Assembly (NCBI RefSeq): GCF_011090185.1
Contig: NZ_JAAFGS010000006.1
Location: 62,001-126,000, forward strand
Direction: 5' to 3'
From: Saccharibacillus alkalitolerans
Lineage (GTDB): Bacteria; Bacillota; Bacilli; Paenibacillales; Paenibacillaceae
DNA: 64,000 bases
The position numbers and the translations under genes are program-made. The notes beneath the pieces are model-generated. The model searched no databases and was not told the DNA's origin. It saw nothing but the letters and a program-made list of their open reading frames with translations. Positions 33,403-41,098 of the stretch are shown here, one piece after another (the stretch's first letter is position 1; the number at the start of each line of letters is the position of its first letter).

Positions 33403-33723
33403 ATGTCATTCTTTTATATGGTCGGCCTGGCGCTGGCGGGAGCGGTGGTCGCCTTGTATACGCCGGGAGGTCTGGGAATCGTGGTCGTGATCGGGATCGT
33501 GTTTGCCGTAGGCGTCGCGAATTATCGCCGCACGCAGGAGCTGCATGCCGGCATGGAAGAAATTCGGCGGCACCTGGGATTGATGGAGCAGGAAGAAGAG
33601 AAGCGCTACGATCTTGACCGCGAAGTCCGGCGCGCCGATACGCTCGGTGACGAAGAGCGCGAGCAGATCGACCGGCAGACGGAAGCGGAGCTGGAGAAGC
33701 GGGAGAACGGCGGCCGGTCCTAG
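33403..33723 (+). CDS. Hypothetical small membrane protein
   Basis: A 106-residue protein with one long or two short hydrophobic helices in residues 3-40 and a charged coiled-coil-like tail (MEEIRRHLGLMEQEEEKRYD onward). The start follows AGAGGAGCC. No family was recognised. The tail suggests interaction with another protein on the cytoplasmic side. Confidence 0.6.
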   Translation: MSFFYMVGLALAGAVVALYTPGGLGIVVVIGIVFAVGVANYRRTQELHAGMEEIRRHLGLMEQEEEKRYDLDREVRRADTLGDEEREQIDRQTEAELEKRENGGRS

Positions 33724-33800
33724 AACCGGAAGCGCCGAAAGAAGCGGAATCCGGCGCCGAATGCGCCGAGACGAATCAATGAGCAGCGAGAGGAGACAGC

Positions 33801-34115
33801 ATGGATAACAAAAATACGAAGTCAAGTTGGATCATAGGCGGGTCGATCGTGGTCGGCTTCGCCCTGTTCGGCCTGATTCAAGGCTATTTCGAGAGCGAAC
33901 GTAACGAGGCGCTGCGCAATTTGGGCACTTCTTTCCCGCCCTCCGTCTCTTCCGGGAGCGGAGCGGAAATGAACCGGTACGAGTTCGTGAGCGTCAACGA
34001 GAGCAGCGCCGTCATTTTCGATCGGCAGACGGCGCAGTATTGGACGAAGTTTTTCCCGGTCGGCGAAGCGCCGACCGAATGGACGGAAGGGGAATGGCCG
34101 TTTGGAGGGCAGTAA
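33801..34115 (+). CDS. Hypothetical membrane-anchored protein
   Basis: A 104-residue protein with one N-terminal membrane helix (residues 10-28, IIGGSIVVGFALFGLI) and a short extracellular domain that ends in WTKFFPVGEAPTEWTEGEWP. The start follows GAGAGGAGACAGC. It has no recognised family. Confidence 0.55.
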   Translation: MDNKNTKSSWIIGGSIVVGFALFGLIQGYFESERNEALRNLGTSFPPSVSSGSGAEMNRYEFVSVNESSAVIFDRQTAQYWTKFFPVGEAPTEWTEGEWPFGGQ

Positions 34116-34216
34116 GAAGAACGGCGGCGTATCCGAGGCGAAATAAGCGCTGCCGGCGAGAATGTTTCACCCGCCCTACTGCGTTTCGATTTTGAACAGA
34201 AAGAAGGATATTCATC

Positions 34217-34711
34217 ATGTCCGATAAGTCCGATACCGTGCAGGAACCGCAAATCGCGCTCTACACGATGTGCCTCGTCCGCGACGGAGACAAGGTGCTG
34301 CTGCTGAACCGCCCGTCCGCCAAAGGGTTTCCGGGTTGGATCGCGCCTGGCGGGAAACTGGAATTTCCGGAGCGTCCGACCGAAGGCGCGGCGCGCGAAG
34401 TGAGAGAGGAAACGGGTCTGAACGTCACGGATCTTGTCTATAAAGGGCTGGACGAATACGTCGATCCCAAACGGAATTTCCGCTACATGGTCTTTAACTA
34501 TGTGACGTCTTCGTTCGAGGGAGAGCTGCTCGCGAATCCCCCGGAAGGGGAACTGAGATGGATTCCGATCGCGGAAGCGGCGAATTATCCGATGCAGGAC
34601 TGGTTCGCGCGGCGCTTTCCGCTCTTTTTCGAGGAAGGGACTTTCGAAGTGCATAAAATCTATGACGAAGACACGGAGATCATGCTCGAGGAAGCGACGA
34701 AGCGGACTTGA
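34217..34711 (+). CDS. NUDIX hydrolase (8-oxo-dGTP diphosphatase type)
   Basis: A 164-residue NUDIX enzyme. The Nudix box is complete: GGKLEFPERPTEGAAREVREETGL near residues 45-67, with the R-E-x-x-E-E metal-binding core. The strand before it (VLLLNRPSAKGFPGWIAPGG) resembles MutT-like 8-oxo-dGTP diphosphatases that sanitise the nucleotide pool. Start ATG after AAGAAGGATATTC. A second NUDIX gene follows 48 bases later. Confidence 0.88.
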   Translation: MSDKSDTVQEPQIALYTMCLVRDGDKVLLLNRPSAKGFPGWIAPGGKLEFPERPTEGAAREVREETGLNVTDLVYKGLDEYVDPKRNFRYMVFNYVTSSFEGELLANPPEGELRWIPIAEAANYPMQDWFARRFPLFFEEGTFEVHKIYDEDTEIMLEEATKRT

Positions 34712-34759
34712 ACGCCGGTTTGCGAAGCGAACGAGAACGAAAAAGAAGCAGGTGAAAGA

Positions 34760-35245
34760 ATGGGCTACATCATGGAGCTGCGCAAGCTTGTCGGCAGCCG
34801 TCCGCTGATCATGGCGGGGGCCTGCGTCATCGCGGAGAAGGACGGCGGCATCCTGCTGCAAAAAAGGACCGACAACGGCTGCTGGGGTCTGCCCGGCGGC
34901 TCGCTTGAACCGGGAGAGTCGATGGAACAGGTGGCGCGGCGCGAGCTGATGGAGGAGACGGGGCTGGAAGCCGGAGAACTGGAGCTGCTCGGCGTGTTCT
35001 CGGGCGAGGAGCTGTACTATCGCTATCCGCACTGGGACGAGGTCTACAACGTCATTGCGGCGTACCGCTGCGCCGATCCGCGCGGGGAAGCGGCCGCCGA
35101 CGGGGAAGAAAGTTCGGAGCTGCGGGTTTTCCGCCCGGACGAACTGCCCGAAGACGTCAACCCGGCGGATCGCCCGGTGCTGGCCGCTTATCTGAAAACG
35201 AAGTCTGCCGGACAAACACACGGACCGAAGGAGCCTCGAACATGA
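34760..35245 (+). CDS. NUDIX hydrolase
   Basis: A 161-residue NUDIX protein with the box GGSLEPGESMEQVARRELMEETGL near residues 48-71 and a typical upstream strand GGILLQKRTDNGCWGLPGG. It is more like ADP-sugar or unspecific NUDIX enzymes than its neighbour. The start follows GCAGGTGAAAGA. Its TGA overlaps the ATG of the next gene. Confidence 0.88.
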   Translation: MGYIMELRKLVGSRPLIMAGACVIAEKDGGILLQKRTDNGCWGLPGGSLEPGESMEQVARRELMEETGLEAGELELLGVFSGEELYYRYPHWDEVYNVIAAYRCADPRGEAAADGEESSELRVFRPDELPEDVNPADRPVLAAYLKTKSAGQTHGPKEPRT

Positions 35246-35604
35246 AAATTCACGAAAACGCTCGGCTGCAGGTCGGACTTGCGGTGCTGTATGCGGTAAT
35301 GGTCGGCAGCCTCTTCGTCTGGACGCCGGAAGCGTTCTGGATCGAGGCGGTATTCGCCATGCTGGTCTACTGCGTGCTGTGGAAAAATATCGGCTACGTC
35401 CTGCTGTCCAATCTGCTGCTTCTTGTCGCTTCCGTTCTGCTCTGGACGACGGAGGTCGACTACATGCGGATGGGCAGCGTCCAAGAAACGCGGGATTGGC
35501 TGCCGTTCGCTTATGTGTTTTACGGGCTGTTCATTCTGCTTCCGCCGCTGATTCTGGTGCCGGTGCGAAACTGGTTGACCCGCAAAGAGCGCCGGCGCGC
35601 ATAG
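35242..35604 (+). CDS. Hypothetical four-helix membrane protein
   Basis: A 120-residue protein with hydrophobic helices near residues 11-29, 32-48, 52-70 and 88-108. The start overlaps the NUDIX stop codon (ATGA), so translation is coupled. No family was recognised. Confidence 0.6.
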   Translation: MKIHENARLQVGLAVLYAVMVGSLFVWTPEAFWIEAVFAMLVYCVLWKNIGYVLLSNLLLLVASVLLWTTEVDYMRMGSVQETRDWLPFAYVFYGLFILLPPLILVPVRNWLTRKERRRA

Positions 35605-35650
35605 AGGGTCTCGCGGCGCGGAAAGCAATCGAAGGCGGGGAGAGTGCGCG

Positions 35651-36112
35651 ATGGGCTATACGTATCAAGGGTTTATCGGCTCGGCGGACGTGCTGAACGC
35701 CGCGGCCGAACGGCTGCGCCACGCCAGGGTGCTGGAGCTGACCGGCGGATGGTTCACCGTTCCGCTGGGCGAGAAGCTGGAGGACGAGATCAATGCGGGC
35801 GAAGGCGGCTTGATCGAACTCTGGGATATTTTGACGGACCGGATCGAAGCGCTGGGCATCGAGCTTTCGCAGAAGGGCCGTATCGCTTATGTGGAGGCGG
35901 ATTACTTCGGAGGCTGGGGCGACCAGTCCTGCATCGTGTGGGAGTCGGGAAGCGAGCTGCTGCGCGAAGTCCGGACCGCCAAAGCGATCAACCATGCGCT
36001 GAAGCGGCTGGGCGTCGCCGCCGCGGAAGGAGAGGTCGACGAATTCGACACGGTCGGATTGGGACGGCATCGGCGCGTGGAGAGCTGGCTCGCGGAAGAA
36101 CGCGGGTGGTAA
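35651..36112 (+). CDS. Hypothetical protein
   Basis: A 153-residue soluble protein. It starts with YTYQGFIGSADVL and has strands LELTGGWFTVPL and GRIAYVEADYFGGWGDQSCI followed by two helices. Its size and alternating fold look like the small immunity-type proteins seen elsewhere in the window, but no family was recognised. The start follows GCGGGGAGAGTGCGCG. Confidence 0.58.
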   Translation: MGYTYQGFIGSADVLNAAAERLRHARVLELTGGWFTVPLGEKLEDEINAGEGGLIELWDILTDRIEALGIELSQKGRIAYVEADYFGGWGDQSCIVWESGSELLREVRTAKAINHALKRLGVAAAEGEVDEFDTVGLGRHRRVESWLAEERGW

Positions 36113-36235
36113 ATACGGCAAACAGGCGGAACGGTGCCGACGGAACGGCCGCCGCGAATGCCGCAGCAATCAAGAAACGTCCGGCTTACATAGATAGGGC
36201 CGGAACGCATACATAAAAAAAGGGGTTGTCAGGTT

Positions 36236-37366
36236 TTGAACAAGCATTCGGTATGGGTGAAAAGTATGATCGTGGGCGGGCTGCTGCTGCTGCCGGCCTG
36301 CGCCGGCGGAGAACGGCAGGCGTCGCCGACGGCAGGAGAGCCCCAGACGGGAGCCGCCGTGAAGCAGACGTCTTCCCAAGAAAAGGAAGGGGCGGCCCGG
36401 AAATCGAACGGAGAGCATGCTCCGCTGCTGGACGATTTCGACGCGCTGATGCAGCTGTCTCTGACCGACGAAGACCGCGAGCAGTTTCCGGCTTATTTCA
36501 TGAAAACGCGGGAAGCGGTCAAGCTGCTCGACGCGACGCTGACGGAAATTCACTCCCCTTCGCAAGCCGCGGAGCAGTTCGATTTCGACCGGATCAAAGC
36601 CGATTTCCTGAACGTCCAGACTGTCTTCGACGCCAATCCGGTTCCGAGGCTGAATTCGTTCGCGGACTATGAGGACTTGACCGAGCTGCACGAAAAGATC
36701 CGTTCGGCCGCCGTATTGGGCCAGCAGCTCACGGAAGCCGCGGCCGAGGCGGAGAAGTCGGACGATCCCGACACGGTCGCCTGGCTGGCCGAAGTGAACG
36801 GACGCATCGAAGAGGCGTTGGAACGTTCGCGCGTGCTGCTCGGTCAGTTGAAGGAGCGGAGCCGGGAAGCGTATCAAGAAGATCGCCCTAAGGGACAGGA
36901 GTCGGGCAGTCTTCAGGCGGAGTTGAACAAAACGTCCAAGGCCGATATGCGGAAATTGGACGATTACATGGCCCGATACGGAGCGCTGATGGAGCAGCTT
37001 ATGCCTCTGGGCATCCGCTTGAGAGAGGCTTTTACGGTCCTTCAGGGCGGCGAAGGCGACGTAAACCAAATGTACGAAGAATGGACCGCGATCCATGCTT
37101 CTTTCGAAAAACTCAGCGGCGAATTCGGAAAACTTTCGGTTCCGCAGGTCGGCTCGGCTATGCTGAACGAAAAGTTCTCCGACATGCACAGCCATACGCA
37201 GTCGGCTTTTTCGTACGGCGAACAGGGCTCCGCGCTGATCGTCGAAGCGCTCGAGACCGGGGATCAATCCAAGCTGGACCAAGCGGTTGACCTTTTTGAC
37301 CGGATGTCCGAAGAAAGCGAGCAGGTCACAAAATCGTCGAAAGATTTTGCGAACCTCGGAAATTAG
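36236..37366 (+). CDS. Lipoprotein with two copies of a helical domain
   Basis: A 376-residue predicted lipoprotein: signal MNKHSVWVKSMIVGGLLLLP with lipobox LLPAC, cysteine at residue 22. A polar linker leads to two related helical modules, roughly residues 60-215 and 235-376; the second matches the mature part of the next gene (YMARYG helix, SVPQVGSAMLNEKF, then ALIVEALETGDQSKLDQA). The TTG start is the first that yields a proper signal; the AAAAAAAGGGG ribosome site is rather far away. Surface-exposed; function unknown. Confidence 0.72.
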   Translation: MNKHSVWVKSMIVGGLLLLPACAGGERQASPTAGEPQTGAAVKQTSSQEKEGAARKSNGEHAPLLDDFDALMQLSLTDEDREQFPAYFMKTREAVKLLDATLTEIHSPSQAAEQFDFDRIKADFLNVQTVFDANPVPRLNSFADYEDLTELHEKIRSAAVLGQQLTEAAAEAEKSDDPDTVAWLAEVNGRIEEALERSRVLLGQLKERSREAYQEDRPKGQESGSLQAELNKTSKADMRKLDDYMARYGALMEQLMPLGIRLREAFTVLQGGEGDVNQMYEEWTAIHASFEKLSGEFGKLSVPQVGSAMLNEKFSDMHSHTQSAFSYGEQGSALIVEALETGDQSKLDQAVDLFDRMSEESEQVTKSSKDFANLGN

Positions 37367-37384
37367 AAAAGCGGAGGAAACGAA

Positions 37385-38038
37385 ATGAAAAAGCAATTAT
37401 GGATGAGCGCTGCCGCGGCTTCGCTGCTGCTTCTGGCGGCATGCGGAAGCGGAGAGGAGTCGGCGGAAACGCCCGCGAAGCAGGCAGCAACGCAGACGGC
37501 CGCAGCGGGCGAGGGCGAGGCGGCGCAAAACGAAGCGCAGCGGACGTCCGATTCGGCCGAAAAAGCGAACGCCCCGGGCTTTGTCTCTCAGGCGGACCTT
37601 GCGCTGATGGATCGGTATATGTCGGCGGTCGAACCCGGAATCACGGCGCTCGATCCGTTGATGCAGAAGTGGTCGCAGGCGATCGAAGAGGCACTGGAAG
37701 CGGGCGAAGGCGAAGTCGACTACGCTGAACTTCGGGCCCGTTTCGCAGAAGCGAACAGCGGATTCGAGGAAATGAAGAAAACGATGGAGCAGGCGGACGT
37801 GCCCCGGCTGGAGTCTTCGGAACTTCAGGAGAAAGTCGATCGATTCCAGGGCGATATGCTGACTATTGCGGGCAGCGGCGCCGAAGCGACGGCGCTGTAT
37901 GTGGACGCGATGGACACAAACGATGATGCGAAATTCGACGAGTCGACGCAGAAGTTCTCGCTGCTGTACGAGGAGCTGGAAGCCGTCGAGAAATCCATGG
38001 TCGAACTGGTGCAGCTGTTGAAGGCCAATTCCCGGTAA
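37385..38038 (+). CDS. Lipoprotein, paralogous to the C-terminal half of its neighbour
   Basis: A 217-residue lipoprotein with signal MKKQLWMSAAAASLLLLAAC and cysteine at residue 20, a low-complexity Ala/Glu/Gln linker to about residue 60, and one helical module (DRYMSAVEPGITALDPLMQK, ADVPRLESSELQEKVDRF, ALYVDAMDTNDDAKFDES). The start follows GCGGAGGAAACGAA, 18 bases after the preceding gene, so the two form an operon. Function unknown. Confidence 0.75.
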   Translation: MKKQLWMSAAAASLLLLAACGSGEESAETPAKQAATQTAAAGEGEAAQNEAQRTSDSAEKANAPGFVSQADLALMDRYMSAVEPGITALDPLMQKWSQAIEEALEAGEGEVDYAELRARFAEANSGFEEMKKTMEQADVPRLESSELQEKVDRFQGDMLTIAGSGAEATALYVDAMDTNDDAKFDESTQKFSLLYEELEAVEKSMVELVQLLKANSR

Positions 38039-38109
38039 ATCCGAAGTAAAGGTAAAGGCGAGTTCGATGCGCGTGCCGCGGAGCGGGGCATTCAAAAGGA
38101 GGCTGCAGG

Positions 38110-38526
38110 ATGAAAATCAACGGCATGCGGAAATGGATGGCGGCGATTGCCGCGGCAGCGGCGGTCTTCTCTCTGGCCGGCTGCCTGCCCGGCGGCGAAA
38201 ATGCCGGAGATTCGGGAGCGGCGCGGCAGATCGAGTCCGATCTGCATGTCATCGTGACCAATCCGGACGCGATGGCGTCGAGCAATCCCGGAACTTATAT
38301 CGAAGCGGAGCGGGAAGCGTATGACCGGATCGCCGGCAGCGGAGAAGAAGGCTTGGTGTACATGACCGAGCGAATCGCGCGCAGCCGGGAGGACGGGCTG
38401 GAGGAATGGATTCTCGCCCGCGCCTGCGCGGATATGCTGGGCGGGGAAGAAGCTTCGGCAGGGGCAGAGCAAAGCTGGGAGACCGGCAAAGATTGGCTGG
38501 CCGCCCGCGAAGCCGAGCAGAAATAA
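38110..38526 (+). CDS. Lipoprotein, third in the cluster
   Basis: A 138-residue lipoprotein. The signal ends in FSLAGC, giving a cysteine at residue 25. The mature part is one helical domain (IESDLHVIVTNPDAMASSNP, EREAYDRIAGSGEEGLVYMT) and is not obviously related to the two upstream lipoproteins. The start follows AAAAGGAGGCTGCAGG. It may be cotranscribed with them and with amj downstream. Confidence 0.72.
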   Translation: MKINGMRKWMAAIAAAAAVFSLAGCLPGGENAGDSGAARQIESDLHVIVTNPDAMASSNPGTYIEAEREAYDRIAGSGEEGLVYMTERIARSREDGLEEWILARACADMLGGEEASAGAEQSWETGKDWLAAREAEQK

Positions 38527-38580
38527 CGACGACTGACGCAAAACGAAGAAAGCCGCCGTAACGGGAGAGCGAAGAAGAAT

Positions 38581-39372
38581 ATGCTGAACCATTTGATCAC
38601 GATTTTTATCCTGACCACCGTCATTCACGCCGCCGAAACGCTGTCGTATTCGCTGCGTTACGCGGGCGTGAAAATCGGCAAGCTGGCGGTCGCGCTGTCG
38701 CTGACCGGCATTGTGGTGCTGGTATCGCGGACGGCTAACTTGATCCAGGCGCCGCTGACGGCCAAGTTCGTCGACGCCGCCAAGCTCGATCCGACGTTCG
38801 GCCTGCTGGGCCATATGCAGATGATCCTGCTGGCGGCTTCGCTCGGTACGGCGATCGCGATCCTGCTGTTTCCGACGTTCGTGCTGCTGTGGGGCAGGGT
38901 GATCGTCAAACTGGAGGTCGCCGGCTCGCTGCCGAAGCTGATGACGAGCGTCACGATCGGCCAGCTGCGCAATACGCGTCACTACCTGCGCAGACCGTCG
39001 CTGAACCGGAACACGTTTCGCCTGCTGGGCATTTCCAAGCGTTTTATCGTGATCAACGTATTCGTGACCGCGATCTACACGGTCGGCGTGCTGGCGTCGC
39101 TGTACGCGGCCTACCTCGTTCCCGAGCTGGGCACGACCGCTTCGCAGTCGTCCGGGCTCATCAACGGGATCGCGACCATTTTGCTTACGGTATTCATCGA
39201 TCCGCAGGTCGGCCTCATTACGGACAAAGCGATGAACGACGAGACGTACCGCGACCGGCTGGGCAAAGTTTACGTCCTGCTGATGGGCTCCCGATTGGCG
39301 GGCACGCTGCTGGCTCAAGCGCTGCTGCTGCCGGCCGCCTACTTTATCGCGTTCGCGGTGAAGCTGATTTAA
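38581..39372 (+). CDS. amj: Lipid II flippase Amj family protein
   Basis: A 263-residue polytopic membrane protein with about six helices. The N-terminal TTVIHAAETLSYSLRYAGVK and the LVSRTANLIQAPL segment are characteristic of the Amj (YdaH) family. In Bacillus subtilis Amj is an alternate lipid II flippase made under envelope stress, which moves the peptidoglycan precursor across the membrane when MurJ is blocked. It follows three lipoprotein genes on the same strand, which fits an envelope-related neighbourhood. Confidence 0.88.
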   Translation: MLNHLITIFILTTVIHAAETLSYSLRYAGVKIGKLAVALSLTGIVVLVSRTANLIQAPLTAKFVDAAKLDPTFGLLGHMQMILLAASLGTAIAILLFPTFVLLWGRVIVKLEVAGSLPKLMTSVTIGQLRNTRHYLRRPSLNRNTFRLLGISKRFIVINVFVTAIYTVGVLASLYAAYLVPELGTTASQSSGLINGIATILLTVFIDPQVGLITDKAMNDETYRDRLGKVYVLLMGSRLAGTLLAQALLLPAAYFIAFAVKLI

Positions 39373-39412
39373 CGCGAAGCAACCCCTTTTTACCGGAAAG
39401 AGAGGAGAAGCC

Positions 39413-39727
39413 ATGATGCGCGCGAACCCGGACGACGCGGAAAACAGAGCGTTTCTGAAGATCGACAAGAAGTATACTCCGTTCCTGCTCAAGGCGATCG
39501 AGGCGGTGCGGCGGACGTCCTGGGCGGATCGCTATGATGTGAACAAGGTACATATCTCGATGCGGGAAGACGAATACGAGGGGAGAGGCTGCATCGTCGT
39601 GCGTTTCTATGCGGCCGAGCTGGAAGACGACAATTGGATGGAGGTTACTCCGGACGACATCGGCGGCGCTCATGTCTACATGGACGCTGCCGGTCGCGCC
39701 GTGCTGCATATCGCGATCGAACGTTAA
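39413..39727 (+). CDS. Hypothetical protein
   Basis: A 104-residue soluble acidic protein with a helix (KKYTPFLLKAIEAVRR) followed by strands (KVHISMREDE, GCIVVRFYAAEL). No family was recognised. It starts behind AAAGAGAGGAGAAGCC; ATG at 39413 and 39416 are both possible. It ends before a bidirectional terminator. Confidence 0.55.
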   Translation: MMRANPDDAENRAFLKIDKKYTPFLLKAIEAVRRTSWADRYDVNKVHISMREDEYEGRGCIVVRFYAAELEDDNWMEVTPDDIGGAHVYMDAAGRAVLHIAIER

Positions 39728-39755
39728 TAAGGAATGAAGGCGGCGACCGAACGGG

Positions 39756-39799
39756 AAAAAGGCGAGCACCGCGCGGAATCCGCGCAGTCTCGCCTTTTG
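39756..39799. terminator. Bidirectional terminator between 39413 gene and shikimate kinase
   Basis: AAAAAGGCGAG pairs with CTCGCCTTTT, with an inner GCGCGG/CCGCGC stem, and T-rich sequence on either strand after the hairpin. The two flanking genes converge here. Confidence 0.85.
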
Positions 39800-39807
39800 C
39801 GTAACGT

Positions 39808-40359
39808 TTACTCTCGTTCCCGCCCTTCCCGGATCTGGCGCGCCATGTTTTCGGCAATCTCTTCGGGGCTCAGCTGGTCGACCGCCACCGTGTAATGGTT
39901 ATCGGCGTAGATCAGCTTACGGCTGTCGAACAAGGCCCGCACTTCTTCGAGCGACTTGCTCTGCAAAATCGGGCGGGTGTCGATCAGCGCTTCGAACCGC
40001 TTCAGCCACGATTCCCAGTCCAAATCGAGATGATAGACGATACCGCTGTCCAGACAGGCGTTCCGGATCTCATCCTGCATAAACGAGCCGCCGCCGAGCG
40101 ATACGACTTTTTCCCGCGACGTGCGGCACAGCTCGACGAGGTACTCTTTTTCCATCTGCCGAAAAACGGGTTCGCCCATCGATTTGAAGATCTCCGTCAC
40201 CGGCATGCCGTGTCTGCGTTCGATCTCCTGGTCGGCGTCGAGGAACTCCCGGCCGAGCTTCTCGGCCAGCAGTTGGCCGATCGTCGTTTTGCCCGCACCC
40301 ATGAAGCCGATCAAAATGATGTTTTTCTGGTTAAGAGGAACTTGGATGCTCTTGGTCAT
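39808..40359 (-). CDS. aroK: Shikimate kinase
   Basis: A 183-residue enzyme that phosphorylates shikimate at the 3-OH with ATP, the fifth step of the chorismate pathway. The P-loop GFMGAGKTT lies at residues 18-26, the shikimate-binding DADQEIERRHG at about 41-51 and the GGG motif in VSLGGGSFM near residue 87. Length is normal. It stands alone here, without other aro genes. Confidence 0.93.
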   Translation of the reverse strand: MTKSIQVPLNQKNIILIGFMGAGKTTIGQLLAEKLGREFLDADQEIERRHGMPVTEIFKSMGEPVFRQMEKEYLVELCRTSREKVVSLGGGSFMQDEIRNACLDSGIVYHLDLDWESWLKRFEALIDTRPILQSKSLEEVRALFDSRKLIYADNHYTVAVDQLSPEEIAENMARQIREGRERE

Positions 40360-40523
40360 GATTACCTTACTCCTTTGCCGCTGTGCACGGAATCAGTATG
40401 TTCATTATAGGACGCCGGCGTATCTTCGGCAAGGGAGCGCGAAGCAGAGGAGGAGACGCGATAATGGAAGTTTGCCGACATGTATGCTTTGCATATTTGA
40501 GAGACGAAGGAGACGAATGAAGC

Positions 40524-40976
40524 ATGACGGAGACGATTGAAAAACGGTTGGAAAGTCTGGGCATTACGCTGCCGGCAGGAAGCGCGCCGGCTGCGGCATA
40601 CGCCAACGCGGTCAGCGTGAACGGCCTGATGTTCGTCGCAGGCAAAGGTCCGTCCGGCGCGCCGAAGGGCAAGCTGGGCCGGGAGTATTCGACGGAACAG
40701 GGATTCGAATTCGCCCGGCAGGCGGGGATCGAAATTCTGGCCGTCCTGCGAGACGAACTCGGTTCGCTCGACCGAATCAAGCGCGTGGTCAAACTGCAGG
40801 GATTCGTCAACGCGACGGCGGAGTTCGAAGAGCATCACAAAGTGCTGGACGGCTGCTCGAAGCTGATGGCCGACGTCTTCGGCGAGCGCGGCGCGCATGC
40901 CCGATCCGTGTTCGGCGCCGTCTCGGTGCGGGACAATCTGCCCATCATCGTCGATTCGATATTCGAAGTGGAATGA
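40524..40976 (+). CDS. RidA family protein
   Basis: A 150-residue member of the RidA/YjgF/Rid family, in the subgroup that begins with a KRLESLGI(T/E)LP segment. The fold strands are seen in GLMFVAGKGPSGAP, the central helix in EFARQAGIEILAVLRDELGS and the end in VFGAVSVRDNLPIIVDSIFE. Canonical RidA removes reactive enamines, using an arginine near residue 105; here HARSVFGAVSV differs from the canonical P-(A)R-S-C, so deaminase activity is doubtful. The start follows GAAGGAGACGAATGAAGC. Confidence 0.85.
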   Translation: MTETIEKRLESLGITLPAGSAPAAAYANAVSVNGLMFVAGKGPSGAPKGKLGREYSTEQGFEFARQAGIEILAVLRDELGSLDRIKRVVKLQGFVNATAEFEEHHKVLDGCSKLMADVFGERGAHARSVFGAVSVRDNLPIIVDSIFEVE

Positions 40977-41006
40977 TCGGGTAACCGGGAAATCCGGAAG
41001 CCCAAT

Positions 41007-41039
41007 AAAAAGAAGCCGCGCAGCCGCGCGGCTTCTTTT
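41007..41039. terminator. Bidirectional terminator between ridA-like gene and otsAB
   Basis: GAAGCCGCGC (41012-41021) and GCGCGGCTTC (41026-41035) form a perfect 10-bp stem flanked by A and T runs on both sides, so it works on either strand for the convergent genes. Confidence 0.9.
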
Positions 41040-41044
41040 GTAGG

Positions 41045-41071
41045 CGAGCGTTCGGCCGAACGCTCGTTTTT
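41045..41071 (+). terminator. Second hairpin in the same gap
   Basis: A perfect palindrome CGAGCGTTCGGCCGAACGCTCG (arms 41045-41055 and 41056-41066) is followed on the plus strand by GTTTTT. It backs up the hairpin 6 bases upstream. Confidence 0.65.
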
Positions 41072-41098
41072 CGTATCGAATTCTGCCCGTTCTGTCGC

